From Betaproteobacteria bacterium (GTDB lineage: Bacteria > Pseudomonadota > Gammaproteobacteria > Burkholderiales > SG8-41), in NCBI GenBank assembly GCA_025363435.1, contig JANYDY010000016.1, forward strand, positions 31,588 to 95,587: a DNA stretch of 64,000 nt, written 5' to 3'. This document shows, one piece after another, positions 51,399 to 61,500 of this stretch. The position numbers and the translations under genes are program-made. The notes under the pieces are model-generated. The model did not search any database. It saw only the letters and a list, made by a program, of their open reading frames with translations, and was not told where the DNA came from. Every line of letters starts with the position of its first letter. Position 1 is the first letter of the stretch.

Positions 51399-52115
51399 AT
51401 GCTGCGCGCAACGCCCGTCGAACCGTCCGCACTCGGACTGCGCCAGATCAGTTTGCTCAAGGAATTACCGGGGACTGCGCTTGAACAACTCGGGCGCGAC
51501 TGCCGCTGGCGCCGTTATCTGCCGGGGCAACAGGTGATTTCACGCGATGCCGCCGACAGCGATGTTTATCTGATTGTCACCGGCATGGTGCGCGCAACCG
51601 CCTTCTCCGCGGCAGGACGCCAGGTCACCTATCGTGATATCGCCGCAGGCGACTGGTTCGGCGATTTTTCCGCCATCGATGGTTACGCGCGCTCAGCGGA
51701 TATCGTCGCCGCGAAAGAAACGCTGGTCGCCACGATGAGCCCGGCGGTCTTCCGCCAGTTGATACACGCTCACCCGTCGGTCTGCGACCACATGCTGTTG
51801 CGACTGGTCACCTCGGTGCGCGAGTTGACCGAAAGAGTTTTTGAATTCAGCACGCTCGGCGTGCAAAACCGCGTTCATGCGGAACTGCTGCGACTGGCGC
51901 GCCAGTCGGGTGTTGCAAAAAACCGTGCGCGCATCGATCCGGCGCCGAAACACGCTGATATTGCGGCACAGGTCAGCACCTATCGCGAACAGGTCACACG
52001 CGAAATTTCGCGCATGGTCAAGCAGGGCCTGATGTCGCGTGACGGTCGCGCCCTCGTCGTGCAGGACGTCGCGCGGCTCGAAGCCCTGGTTGCCGCCGTT
52101 CGCCGCAAGGCTTAG
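51399..52115 (+). CDS. Crp/Fnr-family transcriptional regulator
   Basis: Probable ATG 51399; LPGTALEQLGRDCRWRRYLPGQQVISRDAADSDVYLIVTGMVRAT; HTH STYREQVTREISRMVKQGLMSR. Confidence 0.88.
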   Translation: MLRATPVEPSALGLRQISLLKELPGTALEQLGRDCRWRRYLPGQQVISRDAADSDVYLIVTGMVRATAFSAAGRQVTYRDIAAGDWFGDFSAIDGYARSADIVAAKETLVATMSPAVFRQLIHAHPSVCDHMLLRLVTSVRELTERVFEFSTLGVQNRVHAELLRLARQSGVAKNRARIDPAPKHADIAAQVSTYREQVTREISRMVKQGLMSRDGRALVVQDVARLEALVAAVRRKA

Positions 52116-52121
52116 CAAAGC

Positions 52122-52568
52122 TTAAATAATTGTTTCCTGATCGACGCCGATAATCTGCGCACTGGCGCCGTCCCACACCACACGCAATACCACCGGCCGG
52201 CGCGACACGCTGTTCGCGTCCGCCTCGATTGCGCCGTCTTCACCGTCCCTGATCAAGCCAAGCCGGCGCGCCGCAATCGTCGCCTGCAGGCGGCTCGTTA
52301 CATTCAGCGCACGCAGTATGCTCGACACATGAATTTTCACAGTGGCATTGCCGATGGCGAGCTTGCGGCTGATGTCCTTGTTAGTCATGCCCTCGCACAG
52401 CAGACCCAGCACGTCGAGCTGACGTTTGGTCAGATGCGCGCGCTGCGCGGCCTGGCGGTTGTTTTCAGGATCGGCCGGCAGCAGATCAAACGGCTGGCGC
52501 GCGGCGACTGACTCGATGGCATTTTGCAAAAATGTTTTTGCGGCTTCCGACATGAGCATGGTTTTCAT
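52122..52568 (-). CDS. Orphan LuxR-type HTH regulator (no receiver domain)
   Basis: LTKRQLDVLGLLCEGMTNKDISRKLAIGNATVKIHVSSILRALNVTSRLQA. Confidence 0.88.
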   Translation of the reverse strand: MKTMLMSEAAKTFLQNAIESVAARQPFDLLPADPENNRQAAQRAHLTKRQLDVLGLLCEGMTNKDISRKLAIGNATVKIHVSSILRALNVTSRLQATIAARRLGLIRDGEDGAIEADANSVSRRPVVLRVVWDGASAQIIGVDQETII

Positions 52569-52768
52569 TGTTGCCCCCTATATGCGTTAACAGGCGATAC
52601 CCCGTTGCATGATTCAACCGGCTACTCCCACCTGACGTATCCAGCGGCCTAGGCCAAACGTCTGGTATGGGAGCCAGTCTAGGGAGGGGGCAGTACAGCG
52701 TATGTGCGTAAATGCACACGATTTTGCAGGTCGTACTGGCAGCGACTTGAGACCGCTGCGCGGAGGAA

Positions 52769-55700
52769 TCAGCCGGCGGACGGCGCAAACAGCGAGGGCG
52801 GCTCCGGCAAGTCCATGCTTTCCAGCAGCGCGGCGGCGCGCGCACGCGCCACGGTGCCCTGCGCGCCCCTCGCGGAATGCGCGATCGCGAGCATCGCCAG
52901 CGCTTCGTCGTACGGCATCGCCAGCACGGCCGCCGACTCCGCACTTTTCTGCCAGGCCTTGAGCGCAGTTTGCGGCGCGCCCGCCGCCAGCGCCAGATTG
53001 CCCTGCTGCAAATGGAATTGCGGCCAACCGATCGGGAAAATGCGCGCAAAGCGCTTCAACATGCCGAGCGCCTGCCGCGTTTCGCGTGTCAGCACAGCAG
53101 CGTCGTCAACCCGGCTGCCGCCACGCGACTGCGCAAGCAAACCGATCAGGCTCGCCGCCACGCTTGCCGTGCCAGTCAGCGTGGTAAACGAAACCGGCCG
53201 CGCTTCGCGTAACAGTTGCAGTCCGGCGCGCGCGGCACGCAAGGCCTGCGCCGCATCGCCGGCGCGCAGTTGCGCCAGTGCCGACATGCCGTGCAACTCA
53301 CCCCCGCCCAGGCCGTCGGTCACCGACGGCGCGGCGGCATCCAGTGCCGCGAGTGCGGCGTCAGGCTGCCCCTGCACCAGTTGCACTCGCGCAATACCCA
53401 GTTGCCCCCAGCCGGCGGTCTGCCGGTCGCCGCGACGGCGCGCCGATACCGCCGCTTCGTTGTAATAGTGCCGCGCGGTCTCGATATCGCCAGTGTGCAG
53501 CAGCAGGTAGCCACGGATCACACTGCACTCCTCGGCACGCCGGATATCGCCGATCTCGCGGCTCAATTTTTCGGCGCGCGCAACGCGCTCGATGCAAACC
53601 TTCCAGTCGCCGAGGCCGCCTTCATACAGCGCAACAAACAGCAGGACCTGAGAACTCAGGCCCGGATCATTTACTTTCGCTGCGCCCTCCAGCGCAAGAT
53701 CCCGATAACGGCGCGCCAGTCCGTGCAGCGGCACCGCAGCAGCCATTGACGTTGTCACCGAATAAATCAGCGCCGTGTCGGCCGATTGCGGCGAGCGCTC
53801 GGCCAGATTCAGGCTGCGCAGCGAAACGTACAAAGACATCAGCATATCCGACTGAAACCATGCCAGATGGCCGAGGCGGATCAGGCTCTCAGCAACGTCA
53901 CTCACCACCGTCTTCAACTGCGCGTCACGCCGGATAAAGCGCCGGCCGAGGAAATGATTGCGCACGGCGAGCAGGTACTGCCCGGCCATGCCGCGCAAGA
54001 GCGCGCCGCGCGTCGCTGGAATGCCGCAGCCGAGCATGGCGAGATTGCTGCGTATATGCGTGCCGCTCTGCTCGAGGTGGCCAAGCCACAGCCGCGAAAA
54101 CCCGAGTATGCGTTCGCACGCAGCGCGTTCATCCGGTGCCGGCTGTTCGGCCGGCGTGAATCTCAACTTCAATGCCTCTTCGAGAAACTCGGTGGCCTCA
54201 CGATTGGCATACCGCCGGAACGCCTGCTCGCCGGCGCGATGCAGAAAATGAAACGCGCGCGGTGCGTCGCCGGCGCGCGACCAGTGGTAGGCAAGCAGCG
54301 GATAGGCAACACTCAAATCGCCGGCGTTAGCGGTTTCGTACCAGCCGGCGGCGCTGCGGTGCAACTGGCGGCGCTGCGAATAGGCCAGCAGGCCATAGGT
54401 CACCTCCTGCGTGATGATGTGCTTGAATTGATACGCGGCACCACCCGCCGCCTCATATATATGCACGAGGTCGAGCTCGATGAAGGTTTCGAGCTGACAC
54501 TCAAGGGCCGCTGCCCCCGGCTGCAGCGGATGCACATCGGCCAGCGCGCCCGCCGCAAAAGCGCGGCCGAAAATGCTCGCCACCTTAAGCGTCAATTGTT
54601 CGCTCGCATCAAGGCGGTCGACACGGCCGGCAATAATGCCTTCAATGGTGGCGGGCAGATTGCGCACGTCTACGGTGGCGTCACCACCGGCCAGCAGGCA
54701 GCGGCCGTCGCGCACCAGCAGATAACCCGCATCGCGCAACGAATAGGCAAGTTCCTCGCTGAACAGCGGATGCCCGTCGGTGCGCTCGTAAATCAGCGCC
54801 AGCACCTCGGCCGGCAGATGGGTCACGCGCAGACGGTCGCACACCAGTGCTTCGGTATCTTCGCGCGAGAAAGCCGCCAGACTGATGCGCTGCGCCGCTG
54901 CTGCGGCAAGCAATTCGCGCCCCTGTTCGGTATCCGGCAGGTGGCCACTGCGCGTCACCAGCACCAGCAGCAGCGCCGCTTCGCGCTGCCGCAACTGCGC
55001 GGCCAGTATCCACGAGATCGAATCCATCCAGTGCGCGTCTTCAAGCACGATCACTGCCGGCTTCGCCGCGAGCGCGTAGTGCAGCACAAACAACAGCAGT
55101 TCACGCGTGGCGTCCGCGCGCGCCTGTTCGTTCATCTGGCGCACCGTCGCGGTCTGCCGGAAACCCAGCGGCAATACATCGTTGAGTAAAGGCAGCCCGA
55201 CGCGCAGCGCCGGTTCGGTTGCGCACAGTGATTCGAGATATTCGCGCTGCGCCTCGGCGCCGCTCGCCGCATGGTCGAGTATCTGGCGCAAAATTTCACG
55301 CCACGCAAAATACGTGGTGCTGCGCTCGATCGAATCGGCATGGCCGAGCAGAAAAACAATGCCGCCCGCTGCTGCGGCGCGCTGGAATTCCGCCACCAGA
55401 TGCGACTTGCCCACCCCGGGCTCGCCTTCGATGCTGATGACGGCGCCCTGGCCCGCGCGCAACTCTTGCAATCGCTTGCGCAATACATCGATTTCGGCGC
55501 GCCGGCCGAGAAAACGCGACAACCGCGGCGCAGCAGCACGTTTATCCACACGCTCAATCAGCGCCAACGGGCGCAGTACCGGCAGCAATCCTTCGCGGCC
55601 CTTGACCCGCATCGGCGCCAGCGCCGCGAATTCGACGCCGGTGCGCGCGGCTTCAGCCGTCGCGACGTCGCACAGCAAACCATTCGCCGCCACCATCAGG

Positions 55701-56839
55701 CGTGCGGCGAGATTCACCGCGTCGCCGACCACCGTATATTCGTAACGCCTGCCGCCGCCCGACAAGCCGCACATGACGCGTCCGGTGGTGATGCCGATAC
55801 CGCATTCGCGACCAAGTTCATGCAGTGTAACCTGCATCGCCAGGCCGGCGGTGATCGCGCGCACCGGATCGTCCTCGTGCGTGCAGCCCGGTATGCCCCA
55901 CACGCACAGCAGATTAGTGCCTTTTTCATCGACAATCGCGCGCTGAAACGTGCCTTCGTAGCGTTCGACTATGCTCTGCACCACGGAGGTCGCAGTGTGC
56001 AATTGCGCCAATGCACCGCTGCTTGCGTAATCGATGCCGCGCACCTGCACGAAGGCGGTCGCCACGCGCCTGAATTGAGTCAACCAGTCAAACTGTCCGG
56101 CGTCGATCTGTTCGAGTACCGGCTTTGATATATAACATCGCAATGCTTCAATCGCGCCCGCCTCTGCGGACAATCCGGCACGCACCGGCAACACGCTATC
56201 CATCTGCAGCTGCAACAACTTTGCATAGCCTGCGTCCAGCGCCTCGCTGCGGACGGCGGCGCCAAGCAGCGTGACCGTCAACGGATCCAGCACCACCGCA
56301 CCGGGCAGCGTCTGCGCGAGACCGCCGCTGATACTGGCAAGCGGCGCGCCGGCGGCAAGACAATGCCATTTGCCGGCGAAACCGCCAACCGTTGCCATCA
56401 TCATCTCGCCGGACGCAACCACCACACGCATGCGCAGTATGAGCCCTTCGCCTAGATCGCTGCGATCGAGGGCGCTTTGCGCTTGCAGCGCGCATTGCGC
56501 CGCCAACCGCGCCGCCGCCGCTTCGCTACCCGTATCTTCCGCGCACCACAGCGCAAATACTGAATCACCGGCAAAACTGATGATGTCGCCGCCGTGCGCC
56601 GTAATAATGTCGGTAAGGCGGCCGAAGAAACTGTTCAACAGATCCTTCAGTTCCTCGACGCCTTCGGCGCGCCGCGAATAGCGTTCGGTCAGCGCGGTAT
56701 AGCCCATGATATCGGCCATCAAAACCGCGCCGCGTCTGCGCTCGCCAAACGCGGCAGACGGCAACTCCGCGTCGCGCGCATGACGCCGCATCACGTATTC
56801 GGAGAGAAACTGCGTGTAACTCCTGATCTGGTTCTGCAT
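52769..56839 (-). CDS. Tandem class III adenylate/guanylate cyclase domains + AAA/NTPase + TPR protein (soluble adenylyl cyclase-like architecture)
   Basis: C1: AVLMADIMGYTALTERYS, GGDIISFAGDSVFALW; C2: YTVVGDAVNLAARLM; ATPase: ISIEGEPGVGKSHLVAEF; C-terminal helical repeats. Start MQNQIRSYTQFL at 56839 avoids overlap with upstream gene. Confidence 0.88.
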   Translation of the reverse strand: MQNQIRSYTQFLSEYVMRRHARDAELPSAAFGERRRGAVLMADIMGYTALTERYSRRAEGVEELKDLLNSFFGRLTDIITAHGGDIISFAGDSVFALWCAEDTGSEAAAARLAAQCALQAQSALDRSDLGEGLILRMRVVVASGEMMMATVGGFAGKWHCLAAGAPLASISGGLAQTLPGAVVLDPLTVTLLGAAVRSEALDAGYAKLLQLQMDSVLPVRAGLSAEAGAIEALRCYISKPVLEQIDAGQFDWLTQFRRVATAFVQVRGIDYASSGALAQLHTATSVVQSIVERYEGTFQRAIVDEKGTNLLCVWGIPGCTHEDDPVRAITAGLAMQVTLHELGRECGIGITTGRVMCGLSGGGRRYEYTVVGDAVNLAARLMVAANGLLCDVATAEAARTGVEFAALAPMRVKGREGLLPVLRPLALIERVDKRAAAPRLSRFLGRRAEIDVLRKRLQELRAGQGAVISIEGEPGVGKSHLVAEFQRAAAAGGIVFLLGHADSIERSTTYFAWREILRQILDHAASGAEAQREYLESLCATEPALRVGLPLLNDVLPLGFRQTATVRQMNEQARADATRELLLFVLHYALAAKPAVIVLEDAHWMDSISWILAAQLRQREAALLLVLVTRSGHLPDTEQGRELLAAAAAQRISLAAFSREDTEALVCDRLRVTHLPAEVLALIYERTDGHPLFSEELAYSLRDAGYLLVRDGRCLLAGGDATVDVRNLPATIEGIIAGRVDRLDASEQLTLKVASIFGRAFAAGALADVHPLQPGAAALECQLETFIELDLVHIYEAAGGAAYQFKHIITQEVTYGLLAYSQRRQLHRSAAGWYETANAGDLSVAYPLLAYHWSRAGDAPRAFHFLHRAGEQAFRRYANREATEFLEEALKLRFTPAEQPAPDERAACERILGFSRLWLGHLEQSGTHIRSNLAMLGCGIPATRGALLRGMAGQYLLAVRNHFLGRRFIRRDAQLKTVVSDVAESLIRLGHLAWFQSDMLMSLYVSLRSLNLAERSPQSADTALIYSVTTSMAAAVPLHGLARRYRDLALEGAAKVNDPGLSSQVLLFVALYEGGLGDWKVCIERVARAEKLSREIGDIRRAEECSVIRGYLLLHTGDIETARHYYNEAAVSARRRGDRQTAGWGQLGIARVQLVQGQPDAALAALDAAAPSVTDGLGGGELHGMSALAQLRAGDAAQALRAARAGLQLLREARPVSFTTLTGTASVAASLIGLLAQSRGGSRVDDAAVLTRETRQALGMLKRFARIFPIGWPQFHLQQGNLALAAGAPQTALKAWQKSAESAAVLAMPYDEALAMLAIAHSARGAQGTVARARAAALLESMDLPEPPSLFAPSAG

Positions 56840-56873
56840 GGCCACGGCCGTCAACCCGCCGCGGCAGCGCGCG

Positions 56874-59800
56874 TCAGACGATCTGCGGCGGCCACAGCAC
56901 CTGCCCCGCGCACATATCGAAAGCGAGATCCATTTTGACACCCATCATCACATCTACCTTGCCGTCGACAACGCTTAAACCGAGGTCGGCCGCGATCGGA
57001 TGGCTGTCGAGCGGCGGCAGAGTCAACTCATAGCGCCCCTTCAACAAATGCAACGACTTGATCACCAGCGGATCGAGCGACGAACCGATCACGTGCTGCA
57101 AATCGTAGCCGGATGTTGCGCCAGTCGCGCGCAACTGGCGCAGAAAGACGAGGCCGAGCCTTTTACTTAACATCAACGTAATGAAATCGCCGATCAGCGC
57201 CACCGCCGAGCCGTCGATGCGGCCGCTTTTCACTACTGCGAGCAAATCTTCGCCGACTTCCAGCGCGGTGTGACCCAGCCCCGCCAGCGTTGAAGCGTCG
57301 GTGCGGCGGCAACGCATGATTTCGCTGCCCGGCACGGCGCGCGCGCCGGCCGCATAACGCGGCACCGCCAGCGCTTCGACCACATATTCGCCGTCTGCAG
57401 CGCCCGCGCCCGGCATGCGTATCACCGCATTTTCTTTCGGATAACCGTAGACTTCACGGCCGGTCGCAACGGCGATGCTGTCGCCGGCAAAAATATATGG
57501 AATCATCAGCGACGGTCCGCCGATTTTTTTGCCACCGGCATCGCGCGCGCTGGTCATCACCCAGAATGCGGCTTCAGTGTAGGTATGAGCGCCCTGGTCT
57601 TCGCAGCCGGGTGCAATCGAACGCAGATCATGCAGATTTTGGAATGTGACGATTACATAATGTGAATCGGGCTGATAATGCAAATAACCCTGCGAAGGTT
57701 CGTTTAACGTGCGATCGCACAGACGCTGCAGTGCGACAAGGTCGGCCGGCACATAGAACGCGTGCATTTCAACGTTTTCGCAGCGCCACGGTGCTGGCAG
57801 CACATCGATGCCGCCGCGACGCACGTATTCGCGCGGTTTATGCGCGGATTGCACGACCGCCAGCGGCGTCAGCGGCGCGACAGTATTCGCGAACGGGGAA
57901 GTCGGCGGCACGTCGGTCTCGCCGAACAATCGTTCCGGATAACCCGAGATCGCGCGCGCCGCCTGCAGACCGCCCAGCACCGCCGATTCGACGCAACCGT
58001 AGTTCAATCCGTTGCGCACCCAGTCGCCCGCCAACACCATATTGGCGTAACCCGAATCGCCGGAACGCAGACGCTGCACGGTCGTGCCCGGTAGCGAGAG
58101 CACATAACGCGCAGACAAATCAACATTCGCCGAGAACCACTGCGCGTCGAAACGCTGCTGCGGCGTGCCGCCGCTATGGCAATGCAGCAGCATGCAATCG
58201 AGATCGCTGGTACCCGCATTCAACCCCAGTGGCCACAACTCGCCGGTGAATTGCGTCAGCCAGTGCCGCCCATTCTGCTTGGCATCGAAGTACGCGGCAT
58301 GCAAATAACCCGGCTGCGGACCCGGCGGCAGTATGCCGCGCGCGTCGTCTTTCATTGCACCGCAGAAATAGGCAAGGCTGACCGGGCAGTCATCGCGACT
58401 CCAGTCTTCGCGTTCGATCAATCCCGACAGATCGGCCCAGGTATCGAACGGCTCGCCATACGAACAGATAATCGGTGACGGTAATTGCCAGCCGAGATTC
58501 GCCAGACTCTCGTTCGCCCACAGTTGCATGGCCTGGGTACGCACGGTTTTCTGGCTCTCGACGCCCGCTTTGAAATGCGTATTCTTTTGGCAGAGATCGG
58601 CGCAGATGAATTTCACCGCCTCCACTGAAATGCCGAGCACGATGTGATCGAAATGTTCGCCGCGTTTGAGCAGCAGGTCTTCGCAATCCGGCCAGTCGTT
58701 ATACATCGACTCGAGCTCGCAATGGCCGTTGGTGTATTTTTTTTCCAGTGCGTCGCCTTCAACTAGCTGCTTGTAATCCGGCACCGACGGCCACGCCGGC
58801 AAACCCTTAACCATGATCAGCGGATCGTATTCGTCGCGCCCTTCTTTCAGGGTGGCTTGACGTTTGATAAGAATTTCATCGACGTTTTTGCCGTCCCCGG
58901 TTTTCATTTCCCAGGCACGATGGAAAAACCTGAATTTGACGCCGCGCTGCTTCAAGGCCTGATAAATCGGCGCAAAGATGGTGTCGCCCATGCCACCCTG
59001 CATTTCCCAGAACACCGCGCCGCGCGAGCACAACAGCAGGCGCAGCAGCAGACGGATCGCCACGCCAGCCGCGAGCTGCGGCCGGTCGGTGTCGCCATCG
59101 ACAAACGCAAACACATAGCAATAGGCGGAATCGACCGTCGGATTGTGCAGACTGCCGGCGCGCGCGTTATGGCTGCGCAGCCAGTCACGCAGATCAAGAT
59201 GGTCGATGACGTCAAAACCATTGGCGATCACGCCGTCTTTCAGCATGCCGATGATCATGGCGATAAAAAGGTCGCCCAGCACAAAAAAACTGCGCTTGTC
59301 GGAACTGTGCTCACCGAGCTTGTCGAGCTCGCGATGAAACCACCATTGCAGCGAGGTCAGCCGCCGTGCCAGTCGCACATAGGGCTTATCGGAGTATTGT
59401 TGCGGTTTGCGCTTGGACGGATCTTTTTCGACGCGGTCATGGTAGCGCCGCGCCGCCTTGAATGCGCGCAGCAGCTGCCACAGGATGTAGCCGATCACAC
59501 AGAATTCGTACCAGACTCTGATCCACTCGAAAATATTGCGCGGTTTATCCCTGTCCGAAAGAAAAGCGTCGAGCAGCCATTTAGGCTCGCCCGCCGGTTC
59601 GGGCTCGCGCCCCGACGACGCGTTCGAAGTGGTTTCGAAATAGCGTACCGACCACAGCACGGTATCGCACAACATCTGCCACGGCGAACGGATTTCACCG
59701 CGCAATTTGTATTCACCGGGCTCGATGTAATCGCCGGGCAGGCCGCTGTCGTGCGGCAGATAACCCTTCCAGAAGGTCCAGTCGCCGTTGACGTTATTGC

Positions 59801-60125
59801 TGAGCCCGGCGTAATGATGCGGGCGGAAGGCAGTGAAGGTGTCGGACAGCGGATCGACCGCCGGGCGCTTCAACTCGGCGTAAACCTTGCGCATGATCCA
59901 GAACGCGTTTTCGTAAAACCCGCTCCACACATGCAGACCGTGCTCTTCGATACGCTGCCCGGCCGCCGCATTGCGCCCCGCCGCGCCCTTGCCGCCGAGC
60001 CGCCAGCCCGGCTGATAGACGGTGATGTCGTATTTGTCACGCAGGTCTTCGCGGTCAGTCAGCGCGAACACCGCCGACATCGCGGCGCAGCCGCCGCCCA
60101 GCACCACGATTTTCTGTTTCGCCAT
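56874..60125 (-). CDS. FAD-dependent oxidoreductase (amine oxidase/phytoene desaturase-like) fused to acetoacetate decarboxylase-like domain
   Basis: 1083 aa; KIVVLGGGCAAMSAVFALTDREDLRDKYDITVYQPGWRLGGKGAAGRN; C-terminal GREVYGYPKENAVIRMP resembles ADC active-site lysine region. Confidence 0.82.
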   Translation of the reverse strand: MAKQKIVVLGGGCAAMSAVFALTDREDLRDKYDITVYQPGWRLGGKGAAGRNAAAGQRIEEHGLHVWSGFYENAFWIMRKVYAELKRPAVDPLSDTFTAFRPHHYAGLSNNVNGDWTFWKGYLPHDSGLPGDYIEPGEYKLRGEIRSPWQMLCDTVLWSVRYFETTSNASSGREPEPAGEPKWLLDAFLSDRDKPRNIFEWIRVWYEFCVIGYILWQLLRAFKAARRYHDRVEKDPSKRKPQQYSDKPYVRLARRLTSLQWWFHRELDKLGEHSSDKRSFFVLGDLFIAMIIGMLKDGVIANGFDVIDHLDLRDWLRSHNARAGSLHNPTVDSAYCYVFAFVDGDTDRPQLAAGVAIRLLLRLLLCSRGAVFWEMQGGMGDTIFAPIYQALKQRGVKFRFFHRAWEMKTGDGKNVDEILIKRQATLKEGRDEYDPLIMVKGLPAWPSVPDYKQLVEGDALEKKYTNGHCELESMYNDWPDCEDLLLKRGEHFDHIVLGISVEAVKFICADLCQKNTHFKAGVESQKTVRTQAMQLWANESLANLGWQLPSPIICSYGEPFDTWADLSGLIEREDWSRDDCPVSLAYFCGAMKDDARGILPPGPQPGYLHAAYFDAKQNGRHWLTQFTGELWPLGLNAGTSDLDCMLLHCHSGGTPQQRFDAQWFSANVDLSARYVLSLPGTTVQRLRSGDSGYANMVLAGDWVRNGLNYGCVESAVLGGLQAARAISGYPERLFGETDVPPTSPFANTVAPLTPLAVVQSAHKPREYVRRGGIDVLPAPWRCENVEMHAFYVPADLVALQRLCDRTLNEPSQGYLHYQPDSHYVIVTFQNLHDLRSIAPGCEDQGAHTYTEAAFWVMTSARDAGGKKIGGPSLMIPYIFAGDSIAVATGREVYGYPKENAVIRMPGAGAADGEYVVEALAVPRYAAGARAVPGSEIMRCRRTDASTLAGLGHTALEVGEDLLAVVKSGRIDGSAVALIGDFITLMLSKRLGLVFLRQLRATGATSGYDLQHVIGSSLDPLVIKSLHLLKGRYELTLPPLDSHPIAADLGLSVVDGKVDVMMGVKMDLAFDMCAGQVLWPPQIV

Positions 60126-60135
60126 CGCCGCGTCG

Positions 60136-61500
60136 TCAGAACGCGTAGCGCAATTGCAACGAGATCGTATCGATGCGCGGCGTGACGATGTCGTTCACGG
60201 TCGTCGAGCTCGCGACTGCGGTGCCACCGAAGAAGTTTCGCGTGATCGAAATGGCCGCCGCGCGGAACATCACGTGGTTGACCGCAAAATCGAGATGCGT
60301 CTGCCTGCTTACCCGGTAGCTTGCGCCGGCGGCAAGCACCAGGCGGTTCGAATCCGGCACCGTGGTATCGCGGAAACCGTCGACTGTCGGCGTGTAATCC
60401 CATTGCACGCCGCCGCGCAGCGTCAGCGCCGGTGATTGCGCGTACTCGGCGCCAATCGAATACGCCAGGGCGTTGCGGAAATTTGCGGTCCGCACGGCAT
60501 CGGCGGTGCCATTATCGAAACTGACCCGCAACTCGTTGAGCGTCGACCAACCGAACCAGTCGATCCCGCCGTACAACGTCAATTCATTGCTAATGCGGCG
60601 CGACGCGCCCGCGCTCAGCACCGCCGGCAGCTTCAACAGCGAACGCGCGCCGACCGCGCCATTGCCCGCCGCCAGCGCGGCGGGAAGGCCGCTGGTCACC
60701 GCGGTGCCGGTGATCTTGTGACGCATCCCGGAGCGGTAGTGCAAGCCAAGCCGCGTCGCTTCGTCGGGCTGGAACAGCACGCCGACGTTGAAGCCCGGCG
60801 TCCAGGCGCTGCCGGTGCTTTCGCCACGCGCATCGGTCGCCACGGTCGGGCCGCCCGCAAGCAGCGGATTCGGAATCGCCTGCACCAGCTTGGTCTGCGC
60901 GTACTGCACGTCGAGCCCGCCGCCGATCGAAAACCGCGGCGTGACCTGCCATGCGCCGACTGCCGCGATGTTGACGGTACGCAGCGAAACTTCGATCGAA
61001 TCGTAGCGGCCGAACCAATCATTGCCGAACTTCGCCGACAGGCCATACGGAGAAGTAACGCCAAGTCCGATGGCACCGTCACCGCCGGCGAGACGCCGCG
61101 CAATGAAAATATTCGGCACCGGCGTTGGATCCGTCGGATTACTGACGTTTGGTCCGGCATACGACACCGGCGCGCCGCCCGTTGCAAACGTGGCGGCAGT
61201 CGAGCCGGTGTTAATGTGATCGCTGCGCGGAATGATCACGTGCGTGCCGAACGCGAACAGTGTATCGGTTTCACGCGCTGCGCCGTCGCGCCACAGCAGC
61301 GGCAGGCCGGCGGGATTGTAATAGACGGTACTCGCGTCGTTGGCGGCGACCGCGTTGCCTGCGTCTGTCCGTCCGAGACCCTGCACGCTTTGCTGGTTGA
61401 GAAAGAAACCGGTCGCTGCCGCCGGCGACGCCAGCGCACACAGCGCAAGCGCGATGCCGACGTAAACGCTACGCTCCCCGTACGCCTTGATTCGCCACAT
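60136..61500 (-). CDS. OMPP1/FadL/TodX-family outer membrane transporter
   Basis: 454 aa; TGFFLNQQSVQGLGRTDAGNAVAANDASTVYYNPAGL; C-terminal aromatic ISLQLRYAF. Confidence 0.92.
   Translation of the reverse strand: MWRIKAYGERSVYVGIALALCALASPAAATGFFLNQQSVQGLGRTDAGNAVAANDASTVYYNPAGLPLLWRDGAARETDTLFAFGTHVIIPRSDHINTGSTAATFATGGAPVSYAGPNVSNPTDPTPVPNIFIARRLAGGDGAIGLGVTSPYGLSAKFGNDWFGRYDSIEVSLRTVNIAAVGAWQVTPRFSIGGGLDVQYAQTKLVQAIPNPLLAGGPTVATDARGESTGSAWTPGFNVGVLFQPDEATRLGLHYRSGMRHKITGTAVTSGLPAALAAGNGAVGARSLLKLPAVLSAGASRRISNELTLYGGIDWFGWSTLNELRVSFDNGTADAVRTANFRNALAYSIGAEYAQSPALTLRGGVQWDYTPTVDGFRDTTVPDSNRLVLAAGASYRVSRQTHLDFAVNHVMFRAAAISITRNFFGGTAVASSTTVNDIVTPRIDTISLQLRYAF

Noticed and set aside
53786-55189. 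467-aa plus-strand ORF over the cyclase/AAA gene (also 58857..60185, 11060..12484, 18906..20213, 60436..61536)
   Set aside because: Low-complexity Arg/His/Gln translations antisense to well supported genes
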